Counted from the stretch's first letter, positions 6,614 through 13,920 are shown. The stretch is 15,369 nt of DNA from CAZYPU01 sp964649665 (GCA_964649665.1 CAZYPU010000026.1:1-15369); one strand, 5' to 3'. The notes: generated from the letters alone by a model not told the origin. Program-made: numbers and translations.

Positions 6614-8404
6614 ATGGGCAGAGAATTTGAAGTCATAATTGTCGGCGCGGGGCACGCCGGGTGTGAAGCGGCTTTGGCGAGCGCGAGGCTCGGATGCAAA
6701 ACCCTCCTTGTCACTTTGGATAAAGATAAAATTGGACTTATGTCGTGCAATCCCGCTATCGGCGGTGTCGGCAAGGGCCAGCTTGTGAAGGAAGTTGACG
6801 CCCTGGGCGGGGAGATGGGAAAAGCCATCGACGCCGCGATGGTGCAGTTTCGCATGCTGAATTCATCCAGGGGCTACGCCGCAAGGTCTTCGCGCGCGCA
6901 GGCTGACCGCGAAAAATACAATATTTACATGCGCGAGGCCGTCCTTGCCGAGAGCAATCTCGAGGTTCTGGAGGATGAAGTTACGCTCATCTGTGTTGAA
7001 AAGGAGACGGCCAGGGGCGTCAAAACGAAAAAGCGCGGAGTGATATATTCCAAAGCGGTTATTATTACCCCGGGCACATTTACCAACGGCATAATATACA
7101 TAGGCCTTGAGCATTTCCCGGGCGGCAGGATGGGCGAGCGGGCGGCTCTTGATCTTTCGGGAAACCTTGCCGCGCTCGGCCTTAAAACGATGCGCCTTAG
7201 CACGTGCACGACGCCGCGTCTCGATGGAAAAACGATAGATTTTTCGAAACTTACCGCTCAGGAAGGCGACAGGAAGGTCATTCCATTTTCATTCTGGACC
7301 AAAGAAATCAATATACGCCAAAAACCCTGCTTTATGGCCCGCACAACGAAGCGCACTCACGATATTATAAAGGAGAACTTGAAATCTTCCATATTCTATT
7401 CGGGAAAATTAGGCTCGGGCGGAGTAAGGTACTGTCCTTCCATCGAAGATAAAATCGTAAGGTTTCCGGATAAGGAGGGCCATACACTTTTTATCGAGCC
7501 CGAAGGATTTGATACGGACGAATACTATGCGAACGGAATCTTTACGGGATTCCCCCGTGATGTCCAGGAAAAAATCACAAGAAGCGTCCCGGGCCTTGAA
7601 AATTCTGAATTTACCAAACCCGGTTACGGCATAGAATATGACGCGGTTCAGCCGACAGAACTCGAAGCGACGCTTGAGACGCGGAAAATCAAAGGCCTTT
7701 TCCTGGCCGGCCAGTTAATAGGGACGACCGGCTATGAAGAAGCTTCGGCGCTCGGTATTATGGCGGGCATTAACGCAGCGATGAAAGCGAAGCAAAAAGG
7801 GCCTTTCATACTCGATCGCTCGCAGGCTTACATAGGCGTCCTTATAGACGACCTTGTAACCAAAGGGACCACAGAGCCGTACAGGATGTTTACCTCGCGC
7901 GTCGAATACAGGCTGACCGTTCGCGAAGACAACGCCACTGCAAGGTTAAGTAAGATAGGGCATGCCCTGGGCCTGCTTTCCGGTGGAAAACTCACGCTTG
8001 TCGAGAAAAAAGAAAAGAAAATAATGGAAATAAAAAAGAAGCTTAGGGCATCCGGCGGCCTTTCCAGGCTCCTGAAAAGGCCCGAGGTGACGTTCGACGA
8101 CATAATAAAGATAACGAAATGGACGGATAATTTTTCATATCATGAAAAGACCGGCATAGAGGTGGCGATAAAATACGAGGGATATATTAAGCGGGAGGCC
8201 TCCCTCATGAACAAGTTCAAGAAGATCGAAAGAATGAATATACCGGAAGATTTCGATTACCTGCGGGTTTCGGGGCTTTCGACTGAAATAAGGGAGAAGC
8301 TTTCACGGTTTAAACCGCGTTCTCTGGGCCAGGCCTCGAGGATTTCCGGTGTAACGCCGGTGGCGATTTCGTTACTTATGGTGAAATTGCATACGAAAAC
8401 GTAG
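6614..8404 (+). CDS. mnmG: tRNA uridine-5-carboxymethylaminomethyl modification enzyme MnmG (GidA)
   Basis: FAD protein of 596 residues that, with MnmE, installs the cmnm5 group on U34 of certain tRNAs, using methylene-THF, GTP and ammonium or glycine. FAD binding is seen in VGAGHAGCEAA (10-20). The two mechanistic cysteines of the family are present as C45 (LMSCNPAIGGVGKG) and C274 (VRYCPSIEDK). RMLNSSRGYAARSSRAQADR (80-99), AGQLIGTTGYEEAS (365-378) and TSRVEYRLTVREDNA (427-441) are also typical, and the helical C-terminal domain is full length. One oddity: residues 196-202 read STCTTPR, where the family almost always has KTGTPPR or a close variant. Length and the C-terminal domain rule out TrmFO. 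The gene follows tal by two bases; mnmE is not in view. Confidence 0.96.
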   Translation: MGREFEVIIVGAGHAGCEAALASARLGCKTLLVTLDKDKIGLMSCNPAIGGVGKGQLVKEVDALGGEMGKAIDAAMVQFRMLNSSRGYAARSSRAQADREKYNIYMREAVLAESNLEVLEDEVTLICVEKETARGVKTKKRGVIYSKAVIITPGTFTNGIIYIGLEHFPGGRMGERAALDLSGNLAALGLKTMRLSTCTTPRLDGKTIDFSKLTAQEGDRKVIPFSFWTKEINIRQKPCFMARTTKRTHDIIKENLKSSIFYSGKLGSGGVRYCPSIEDKIVRFPDKEGHTLFIEPEGFDTDEYYANGIFTGFPRDVQEKITRSVPGLENSEFTKPGYGIEYDAVQPTELEATLETRKIKGLFLAGQLIGTTGYEEASALGIMAGINAAMKAKQKGPFILDRSQAYIGVLIDDLVTKGTTEPYRMFTSRVEYRLTVREDNATARLSKIGHALGLLSGGKLTLVEKKEKKIMEIKKKLRASGGLSRLLKRPEVTFDDIIKITKWTDNFSYHEKTGIEVAIKYEGYIKREASLMNKFKKIERMNIPEDFDYLRVSGLSTEIREKLSRFKPRSLGQASRISGVTPVAISLLMVKLHTKT

Positions 8405-8424
8405 AGAACTATCGGTCCTCATTC

Positions 8425-8538
8425 GTCATTGCGAGGTTGCCGAAGGCAACCGAAGCAATCTCAAACCAAGAGATTGCTTCGCTCCCTTCCCTCCGGGTCT
8501 ACGACCCGTAGGGTCGGAGACGGGTCGCTCGCAATGAC
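8425..8538. repeat. BIME-like element: two facing palindromic units
   Basis: Unit A (8425-8462) runs GTCATTGCGAG, a 6-bp hairpin GTTGCC-GAA-GGCAAC, then CGAAGCAATCTC. Unit B (8470-8538) is the same design in reverse orientation: GAGATTGCTTCG, a larger variable hairpin region, then CTCGCAATGAC. The units are separated by AAACCAA. The outer ends form an 11-bp inverted repeat (8425-8435 with 8528-8538), and the inner ends form a 12-bp one (8451-8462 with 8470-8481). A third hairpin lies in unit B around 8491-8519. The element fills most of the 157-base gap between mnmG and the LOG-family gene. A single related unit occurs at 10853-10890. Confidence 0.8.
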
Positions 8539-8561
8539 AGCTGATAAATGAAAACTAAAGC

Positions 8562-9134
8562 ATGAAAAAAGTCTGCATATTCGGCAGTTATAAGGATTTA
8601 GGCAGGAAGGAAAAGCAAAATATCGTTAAACTCGGCCGCCTGCTTGCCGAAAAAGGTTTCGAAGTTATGACCGGCGGTTTCGGCGGCACCATGGAAGACG
8701 TTTCCCGCGGCGCAAAAGACTCCGGCGGGAAGACGATAGGTGTTACGTATTACAAATGGGGGGATCTTTCGGCGGGCCAGGCACGCGGCGCGCCTTATAA
8801 AAAGCCCAACGAATACGTCGATGAAGAAATAAAAACCGAAAACATTTTCGAGCGGATAGACGTAATGACAAAAAACGCCGACGCTTTTATCGTGCTTCCC
8901 GGAGGAACGGGTACTCTCCTGGAACTTGCCGCCTCGCTCGAGCTTATAAACAAAGGCCTCACTAAACCCAAGCCCATAATAGCGTTCGGGGATTTTTGGA
9001 AAAACGCCCTCGAAAAACTTGCCGGAGAACCCATCCTAAGCGACAAAGCGCGCGCCGCCTCCGGCGGGCTCTCCTGCCGCGATTTGGTTACGTTTGTAGC
9101 CACGCCCGAAGAGGCAGTCGAGAAAATAAAGTAG
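8562..9134 (+). CDS. LOG/TIGR00725-like nucleotide phosphoribohydrolase family protein
   Basis: Cytoplasmic Rossmann-like protein of 190 residues. The LOG signature PGGTGTLLE is at residues 113-121, with E121 and R98 (IFERIDVM) at the catalytic positions expected for the family. GGFGGTME (38-45) forms the phosphate-binding loop. Characterised LOG proteins cleave the N-glycosidic bond of nucleoside 5'-monophosphates, in plants releasing active cytokinin. Bacterial members like this one are often mislabelled lysine decarboxylase, and their true substrates are mostly unknown. An in-frame stop at 8556-8558 makes the ATG at 8562 the first start; no strong Shine-Dalgarno is seen. The gene is flanked upstream by a palindromic element and downstream by the purH promoter, so it is probably its own small unit. 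A link to purine salvage is possible only by neighbourhood. Confidence 0.85.
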   Translation: MKKVCIFGSYKDLGRKEKQNIVKLGRLLAEKGFEVMTGGFGGTMEDVSRGAKDSGGKTIGVTYYKWGDLSAGQARGAPYKKPNEYVDEEIKTENIFERIDVMTKNADAFIVLPGGTGTLLELAASLELINKGLTKPKPIIAFGDFWKNALEKLAGEPILSDKARAASGGLSCRDLVTFVATPEEAVEKIK

Positions 9135-9204
9135 GTTGCCAATCGAGCCATGCGCGATTACCAGTGGAGCAAAGCGGCCGAGCCGGCACGACCCTTATTT
9201 CCTC

Positions 9205-9233
9205 TTGTAATTTGCCCTGTCTTGTGCTAAAAT
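9205..9233 (+). promoter_or_regulatory. Promoter for purH
   Basis: TTGTAA (9205-9210) and an extended -10, TGCTAAAAT (TAAAAT at 9228-9233), have a 17-base spacer. A transcript would start near 9240 and carry a leader of about 45 bases. A perfect TATAAT also lies at 9252-9257, but it has no -35 box at a proper distance; it could be a second, weaker start. No purine riboswitch or operator was recognised in this 150-base gap. Confidence 0.5.
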
Positions 9234-9272
9234 TCTGGTCTGCTCCTAGCGTATAATCATAGTAAGTAAGGT

Positions 9273-9277
9273 GGAGG
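9273..9277 (+). promoter_or_regulatory. Shine-Dalgarno of purH
   Basis: GGAGG stands seven bases before the ATG at 9285. It is one of the few strong ribosome binding sites in the window and fixes the purH start. Confidence 0.75.
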
Positions 9278-9284
9278 GAAGCAA

Positions 9285-10847
9285 ATGGTGAGGATCAAGA
9301 GGGCGCTCGTTAGTGTATCCGATAAAACAGGTATCGAAGATTTGGCAAAAACGCTTAATGAATTCGGAGCGGAGATATTATCCACAGGCGGAACCGCAAA
9401 GAAGATAAAAGATTCAGGTATACCCGTTAAAGACGTCTCTGACTACACAGGTTTCCCCGAGATGATGAACGGCCGCGTGAAGACCCTGCACCCGAAGATA
9501 CACGGCGGACTTCTTGCGCTTCGGGAAAATAAGGACCACATGGAAGTGGCAAAAAAACACAGTATAGGCATGATAGACATGGTCGTGGTGAACCTATATC
9601 CTTTCGAGAAGACAGTCGCCAAACCCGATGTAACCCTTGAAGAGGCGATAGAAAACATAGACATAGGCGGCCCTTCAATGCTTCGAAGCGCCGCAAAGAA
9701 CAATAGGTCAGTAGCGGTAATTACGAATCCCGACAAATACCCAGATATCATAAAAGAACTTAAGGAGAATAAAGGTTCGCTTTCCGAAAAAACGCTTAAG
9801 GATTTAGCGGTCGAGGTTTTCAAGCGAACATCTGAATACGACAGCGCCATATATGGGTATCTAAATGCCGCGAGCTGCGAAGGACGGGCCGCGGGGGGCG
9901 AAAAATTAAATCTCACTTTTGAAAAAGCGCAGGACCTAAGATACGGCGAAAACCCCCACCAGAAAGCGGCGTTTTACAAGGACCCCTCCGCCGGCGAAGC
10001 GGCAGTAGCAAGCGCAAACCAGCTTCAGGGGAAGGAGCTGTCGTTCAACAATATAATCGACTTAAACGCGGCTATCGAAATAGTAAAAGATTTTGACGCT
10101 CCCGCCGCAAGCGTCATAAAACACACAAACCCCTGCGGCGCCGCGGTAGCGGATTCATTGCCACAGGCCTATCTTGACGCGCTGGGGTGCGACCGTTTAA
10201 GTGCCTTCGGAAGCATCGTGGGATTTAACGGAAAGGTTGATAAAAAACTCGCCGAAGTTGTCATGAAGGAAGCCGATTTTGTAGAATGCATCATAGCGCC
10301 TTCTTTTGACAGCGCGGCGCGAGAAATTTTCTCGAAGAAAAAAAACCTGAGGCTCCTTGAGGTGCCCGGCTTCAGGAAGACAAGCAACAGTGAAAGGGAT
10401 TACAAGAAAGTGGTGGGAGGCCTTTTGGTCCAGGATATGGATTTAAAGGTAGTGAAGGAAAGCGACCTTAAAGTGGTGACAAAAAAAGCGCCTTCGAAAG
10501 ATGAAATAAAAAGCCTTCTTTTCGGCTGGGTCATAGTAAAACACGTAAAGAGTAATGCCATAGTCCTCTCTCAGGGCACGAAAACAGTTGGCGTGGGCGC
10601 CGGGCAGATGTCGAGAGTGGATTCTGTAATTATTGCCTGCCGAAAGGCCGGCAATAAAACCAAAAGCGCCACTCTCGCAAGCGACGCTTTTTTCCCGAAG
10701 CGGGACGCGGTAGACCAGGCGCATAGGGCCGGGATAAAAGCGATAATCCAGCCCGGAGGCTCGAAAGGCGACGGGGAAATAATAGCCGCCTGCGACGAAT
10801 ACGGAATTACTATGGTCTTTACGGGAATAAGGCACTTCAAGCATTGA
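9285..10847 (+). CDS. purH: Bifunctional AICAR formyltransferase / IMP cyclohydrolase
   Basis: A 520-residue enzyme catalysing the last two steps of de novo IMP synthesis: formylation of AICAR with 10-formyl-THF, then ring closure. The N-terminal MGS-like cyclohydrolase domain (about 1-145) has ALVSVSDKTGI, STGGTAKKI, and GRVKTLHPKIHGG (63-75). The transformylase domain has RYGENPHQ (219-226), GKELSFNN, the catalytic KH pair K279-H280 in KHTNPCG, SDAFFP (466-471) and the usual C-terminal RHFKH. All key residues are present and the length is normal (about 510-530). It is probably expressed from its own promoter. Its need for 10-formyl-THF links it to fhs in the downstream folate cluster. A palindromic unit separates it from folE. 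Confidence 0.97.
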   Translation: MVRIKRALVSVSDKTGIEDLAKTLNEFGAEILSTGGTAKKIKDSGIPVKDVSDYTGFPEMMNGRVKTLHPKIHGGLLALRENKDHMEVAKKHSIGMIDMVVVNLYPFEKTVAKPDVTLEEAIENIDIGGPSMLRSAAKNNRSVAVITNPDKYPDIIKELKENKGSLSEKTLKDLAVEVFKRTSEYDSAIYGYLNAASCEGRAAGGEKLNLTFEKAQDLRYGENPHQKAAFYKDPSAGEAAVASANQLQGKELSFNNIIDLNAAIEIVKDFDAPAASVIKHTNPCGAAVADSLPQAYLDALGCDRLSAFGSIVGFNGKVDKKLAEVVMKEADFVECIIAPSFDSAAREIFSKKKNLRLLEVPGFRKTSNSERDYKKVVGGLLVQDMDLKVVKESDLKVVTKKAPSKDEIKSLLFGWVIVKHVKSNAIVLSQGTKTVGVGAGQMSRVDSVIIACRKAGNKTKSATLASDAFFPKRDAVDQAHRAGIKAIIQPGGSKGDGEIIAACDEYGITMVFTGIRHFKH

Positions 10848-10852
10848 CTCGT

Positions 10853-10890
10853 GTCATTGCGAGCCCCGCGAAGCGGGGCGAAGCAATGAC
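10853..10890. repeat. Single palindromic unit related to 8425-8538
   Basis: GTCATTGC (10853-10860) pairs with GCAATGAC (10883-10890) and encloses a hairpin GCCCCGC-GAA-GCGGGGC (10863-10879). Compared with unit A at 8425, the flanks GTCATTGCGAG and CGAAGCAAT and the GAA loop are identical, while the 6-bp stem is completely different yet still paired. It lies between purH and folE. No T-run follows, so it is not a classical terminator, though it could stabilise the purH 3' end. Confidence 0.8.
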
Positions 10891-10903
10891 GAAGTAGTTA
10901 ATA

Positions 10904-11458
10904 ATGGATAAGAAAAAAATCGCGAAAGCGGTAAAAGACATACTCGAGGCGGTCGGCGACAATCCTAAAAGGCAGGACCTGCGGCATACCCCCGAGCGCG
11001 TTGCCGAGATGTACGAGGAAATTTTGAGCGGCATAAAGAAAAATCCCGCCCAGGAACTCGAGGTGCTTCTCTCTCAGGACCACGACGAAATAGTTCTCCT
11101 GAAAAATATTCCGCTCTATTCGATATGCGAACACCATCTTTTGCCTTTTACGGGCAAGGTCCACGTGGCCTATATTCCGCAGGCTAACAGGGTAACGGGC
11201 CTTAGCAAGCTCGCAAGGGTTGTGGATATATTGGCGAAACGCCTGCAGGTCCAGGAACGGCTTACCACCGAAATAGCGGATGTGATCATGAAAAAACTTA
11301 AGCCGAAAGGCGTGATGGTGGTAATCGAAGCGGAGCACCTTTGCATGTCGATGCGCGGCGTTAAAAAACCCGGCATTACAACCGTAACGAGCGCGGTGCG
11401 GGGCCTGTTCAGGGCCAACCCGAAGACAAGGGCCGAAACGCTGGCGCTGATAAAATGA
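10904..11458 (+). CDS. folE: GTP cyclohydrolase I
   Basis: A 184-residue homodecameric zinc enzyme converting GTP to 7,8-dihydroneopterin triphosphate, the first step of tetrahydrofolate synthesis. Zinc ligands are C75 and H78 in SICEHHLLPF and C147 in EHLCMSMRGV. The family signatures RHTPERVAEMYEE (27-39), GLSKLARVVD (99-108), and MSMRGVKKPGITTVTSAVRG (148-167) are all present, so this is the canonical type IA enzyme. An in-frame TAG at 10895-10897 makes the ATG at 10904 the first start; no clear Shine-Dalgarno is present. The stop overlaps the start of the next gene by four bases (ATGA), placing folE at the head of a coupled folate/one-carbon operon. Confidence 0.96.
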   Translation: MDKKKIAKAVKDILEAVGDNPKRQDLRHTPERVAEMYEEILSGIKKNPAQELEVLLSQDHDEIVLLKNIPLYSICEHHLLPFTGKVHVAYIPQANRVTGLSKLARVVDILAKRLQVQERLTTEIADVIMKKLKPKGVMVVIEAEHLCMSMRGVKKPGITTVTSAVRGLFRANPKTRAETLALIK

Positions 11459-12153
11459 GAAAAATCGTAACACAGGTCGGTTCGCTGCCGCTGGAAGATG
11501 TAAGTGAAGCGGTTGAATACAGCTTAAGGCACGACATCCCTTTTCTACCGGAGCTTCCGAAAAGAGGGGACGCGATGATGGAATACATTAAGAATCCCGG
11601 AACCCTCAGCTGCCTTAAAGAGTTCAAGAAACATAAGTTCGAAACGGTAAAAATTCAATGCGTCGGCCCGGCAACATTGATGCTCGCGGGATTTAAAGGG
11701 GACGAGGCAATACAGCGGATCTGCGAACATATTACGGTAATCACCGAAGGCCTGGAAGCCGAAGAGACCATTCTTTTTTTAGACGAACCCGCGCTGGGGC
11801 AGTCCGGCGTAAATTTTAAAGAGCCGTGGCAGGCAATATTTTCCACTTTCGCCGTTACGCCGGGAGTGCATGTCTGCGGGAACATGGATTGGGACCTAAT
11901 GTTTGATTCCGGGCTCGAAATCATAAGCTTCGACGCTTCTCAGTTCGACATCACGAAGTATCCCAAATACAGGAGCGGAAAAAAAATCGCTTGGGGCGTG
12001 GAAAAAAAAGAGGACGTAAAAGATTTTGAAGCCGGCGACCTGCTTACACTTCCGTGCGGGATGGGAACGCCCGTGTACAAACGCGAAGATTGTGATAAAA
12101 ATCTGGAAAAGCTGCTGAAAATTTCCGAAGAAGTTTCCCGAAGGCCCAAATGA
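11455..12153 (+). CDS. Compact MetE C-terminal-like / UROD-superfamily protein, possible methyltransferase
   Basis: A 232-residue protein that looks like a minimal (beta/alpha)8 barrel of the MetE/uroporphyrinogen decarboxylase superfamily. It opens with QVGSLP (7-12), as these barrels do, continues with DIPFLPELPKRG (27-38), VGPATL (70-75) and FLDEPAL (108-114), then HVCGNMDW (139-146) and LPCGMG (199-204). H139, C141 and C201 align with the zinc ligands of cobalamin-independent methionine synthase (H641, C643, C726 in E. coli); the fourth ligand, Glu in MetE, is best matched by D160. The N-terminal half of MetE is absent, as in core-MetE proteins of about 340 residues, but this one is shorter still. 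It overlaps folE and fhs by four bases each, so it is tightly coupled to folate metabolism. Methyl transfer from methyl-THF or a corrinoid to homocysteine is plausible but inferred; the substrate is unknown. Confidence 0.75.
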   Translation: MRKIVTQVGSLPLEDVSEAVEYSLRHDIPFLPELPKRGDAMMEYIKNPGTLSCLKEFKKHKFETVKIQCVGPATLMLAGFKGDEAIQRICEHITVITEGLEAEETILFLDEPALGQSGVNFKEPWQAIFSTFAVTPGVHVCGNMDWDLMFDSGLEIISFDASQFDITKYPKYRSGKKIAWGVEKKEDVKDFEAGDLLTLPCGMGTPVYKREDCDKNLEKLLKISEEVSRRPK

Positions 12154-13859
12154 CGAAAAAGATGCCGTCGGATTTAGAGATTGCCCAAAAGGCCAGGCTG
12201 CAGCCGATCTGCAGAATAGCAAAAAAGCTCGGCATATTGAATAAAGAGATAGAGCTGTACGGAAAATATATGGCCAAGATTTCGCTGGATATTTTAAAGC
12301 GGTTAAAAAACAGGCCAAACGGCAAATTTGTTACCGTAACGGCTATTACCCCGACTCCGCTGGGAGAGGGAAAGACCGTAACCGCGTTCGGCCTGGGCCA
12401 GGCGCTGGCGAGAATAGGAAAAAAAGTGTGCAATACCTGCCGCCAGCCCTCCAAGGGCCCGACCTTCGGCATTAAGGGCGGAGCCTGCGGGGGCGGATAT
12501 TCACAGGTTCTGCCCATGGAAAATATTAACCTCCATTTTACCGGCGATGTCCACGCCATGGAGACAGCGCACAATCTTTTGGCCGCGTCCATTGACGCGC
12601 ATATACTTCACGGCAATAAATTGGATATCGATCCAGCCAATATCACCTGGCGAAGGTGCGTAGATATAAGTGACGGCATTTTAAGGGAAATCGCAATCGG
12701 CCTGGACAAGACAGCGAGGGGGTATCCCAGGAGAACGGGCTACGATATAACGGTTGCCACGGAAACGATGGCGATCCTTGCCTTGACCACGGGCCTTTTC
12801 GACCTTAGAAAAAGGCTCGGCAGGATCGTTATAGGATTTTCACACAGCGGAAAGCCGATCACGGCGGAAAATCTTAAAATGGCCGGCGCGATGTGCGTTT
12901 TGCTGAAGGACGCAATAAAGCCAAATCTGGTGCAGACTACCGAAAACACCCCCGTTTTTAACCACGCGGGCCCGTTTGCGAATGTCGCTCACGGCAATAA
13001 TTCCGCATTGGCGGATATGATGGCCCTGAAGCTGGCAGACTACGTGATTACCGAGAGCGGTTTTGGCGCGGATTGCGGATTCGAAAAACTGGTAAACGTA
13101 AAATGCAGGCAGAGCGGACTTAAATTGGACGGGGCCGTTCTGGTGGCTACCGTCCGGGCTTTGAAGATGCACGGCGGAGCTTTCGAGGCGCTGCCCGGCA
13201 GGGATCTCGATAAAAAACTTGTAGCAAAGTCGAACATGGAAGCCCTGGAGAGGGGCTGTGAGAACTTAAGAAAACAGATCGAGAACGTGCTTATTCACGG
13301 CATTCCCGTTGTGGTCGCAATCAATCGATTTACTACCGACACGGACGCAGAGATAAAACTCATTAGAAGGAAAGCGCTCGAATTCGGCGCTTCCGATGCC
13401 TGTACGTCGGAAGTGTGGGAAAAAGGCGGAAAGGGCGGGATCGAGCTCGCCAGGGCGGTCGTAAAAGCGCTCGATAAGCCGCACAAGATGAAGTTTCTCT
13501 ATCCGGATAGATTTTCTATAAAAAAGAAAATAGAGGCCGTCGCCACTAAAATTTACGGCGCAAGCGGCGTACAATATCTGCCGCTGGCCGAGGAAAGAAT
13601 AAAATTATATACGAAGCTCGGTTACGCAAAATTCCCGATCAATATGGCGAAAACGCATCTTTCCCTTTCACATGACCCGAAATTAAAGGGCGCGCCCAAA
13701 AATTTCAAGATACCTGTCCGCGATGTCTGCGCCTCCGTAGGGGCGGGTTTTCTTTATCCCGTTTTGGGAGCGATGCGCACAATGCCGGGGCTTCCTTCGG
13801 TTCCGGCAGCGACCAAAGTGGATATCGACAGGAACGGAAAGATAGTGGGGCTATTTTGA
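12150..13859 (+). CDS. fhs: Formate--tetrahydrofolate ligase (10-formyl-THF synthetase)
   Basis: A 569-residue ATP-dependent enzyme joining formate to THF, the entry step of the methyl branch of the Wood-Ljungdahl pathway and a source of formyl groups for purines. The P-loop is TPLGEGKT (69-76). GPTFGIKGGACGGGYSQV (103-120), ENINLHFTGDVHA (124-136), GPFANVAHGNNS, ADYVITESGFGAD and the near-terminal GLPSVPAATKVDID confirm the family. Several spots depart from the usual wording. R98 is kept, but the region reads CRQPSKGP where REPSLGP is normal, and GGACGGG replaces GGAAGGG. Length is close to the usual 550-560. The ATG overlaps the preceding stop by four bases (ATGA). It stands with fchA and metF, so it probably works in the reductive direction or in C1 supply, though direction cannot be read from sequence. 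Confidence 0.96.
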   Translation: MTKKMPSDLEIAQKARLQPICRIAKKLGILNKEIELYGKYMAKISLDILKRLKNRPNGKFVTVTAITPTPLGEGKTVTAFGLGQALARIGKKVCNTCRQPSKGPTFGIKGGACGGGYSQVLPMENINLHFTGDVHAMETAHNLLAASIDAHILHGNKLDIDPANITWRRCVDISDGILREIAIGLDKTARGYPRRTGYDITVATETMAILALTTGLFDLRKRLGRIVIGFSHSGKPITAENLKMAGAMCVLLKDAIKPNLVQTTENTPVFNHAGPFANVAHGNNSALADMMALKLADYVITESGFGADCGFEKLVNVKCRQSGLKLDGAVLVATVRALKMHGGAFEALPGRDLDKKLVAKSNMEALERGCENLRKQIENVLIHGIPVVVAINRFTTDTDAEIKLIRRKALEFGASDACTSEVWEKGGKGGIELARAVVKALDKPHKMKFLYPDRFSIKKKIEAVATKIYGASGVQYLPLAEERIKLYTKLGYAKFPINMAKTHLSLSHDPKLKGAPKNFKIPVRDVCASVGAGFLYPVLGAMRTMPGLPSVPAATKVDIDRNGKIVGLF

Positions 13860-13861
13860 TT

Positions 13862-13920
13862 GCACAGATTAGCGCAGATGGGAATCGCAGATGAGCGCAG
13901 ATACGGATAGATATACAGAT
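13862..13920. repeat. Degenerate CGCAGAT-type repeat tract
   Basis: Between the fhs stop and the body of fchA the sequence is a run of related short words: CACAGAT, GCGCAGAT, TCGCAGAT, GCGCAGAT, then more decayed GGATAGAT and ATACAGAT, at roughly 9-12 base intervals. Such CGCAGATTA-like tracts are known as dispersed repeats in many bacterial genomes (general knowledge). The tract contains the fchA start codon and its first ten codons. Confidence 0.7.

Noticed and set aside
7204..7452. Alternative + frame inside mnmG, considered as a sign of a frameshift
   Set aside because: The mnmG frame is continuous, and both sides carry correct MnmG motifs, including C274 within this stretch.
9135..9284. 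Purine riboswitch or PurR-type operator upstream of purH
   Set aside because: Neither the conserved riboswitch junction elements nor a convincing palindromic operator could be seen; only promoter boxes stand out.
10898..11473. 191-codon open frame on the minus strand
   Set aside because: It is exactly antisense to folE, whose zinc ligands and motifs are unmistakable; the reverse frame shows no recognisable family.
12044..12592. 182-codon minus-strand frame across the MetE-like/fhs junction
   Set aside because: It is antisense to two genes with clear motifs and has low-complexity composition typical of a shadow frame.
13862..13920. Possible CRISPR-like array
   Set aside because: Units are about 7-10 bases, degenerate and without unique spacers; it is a short-word repeat tract overlapping a gene start.
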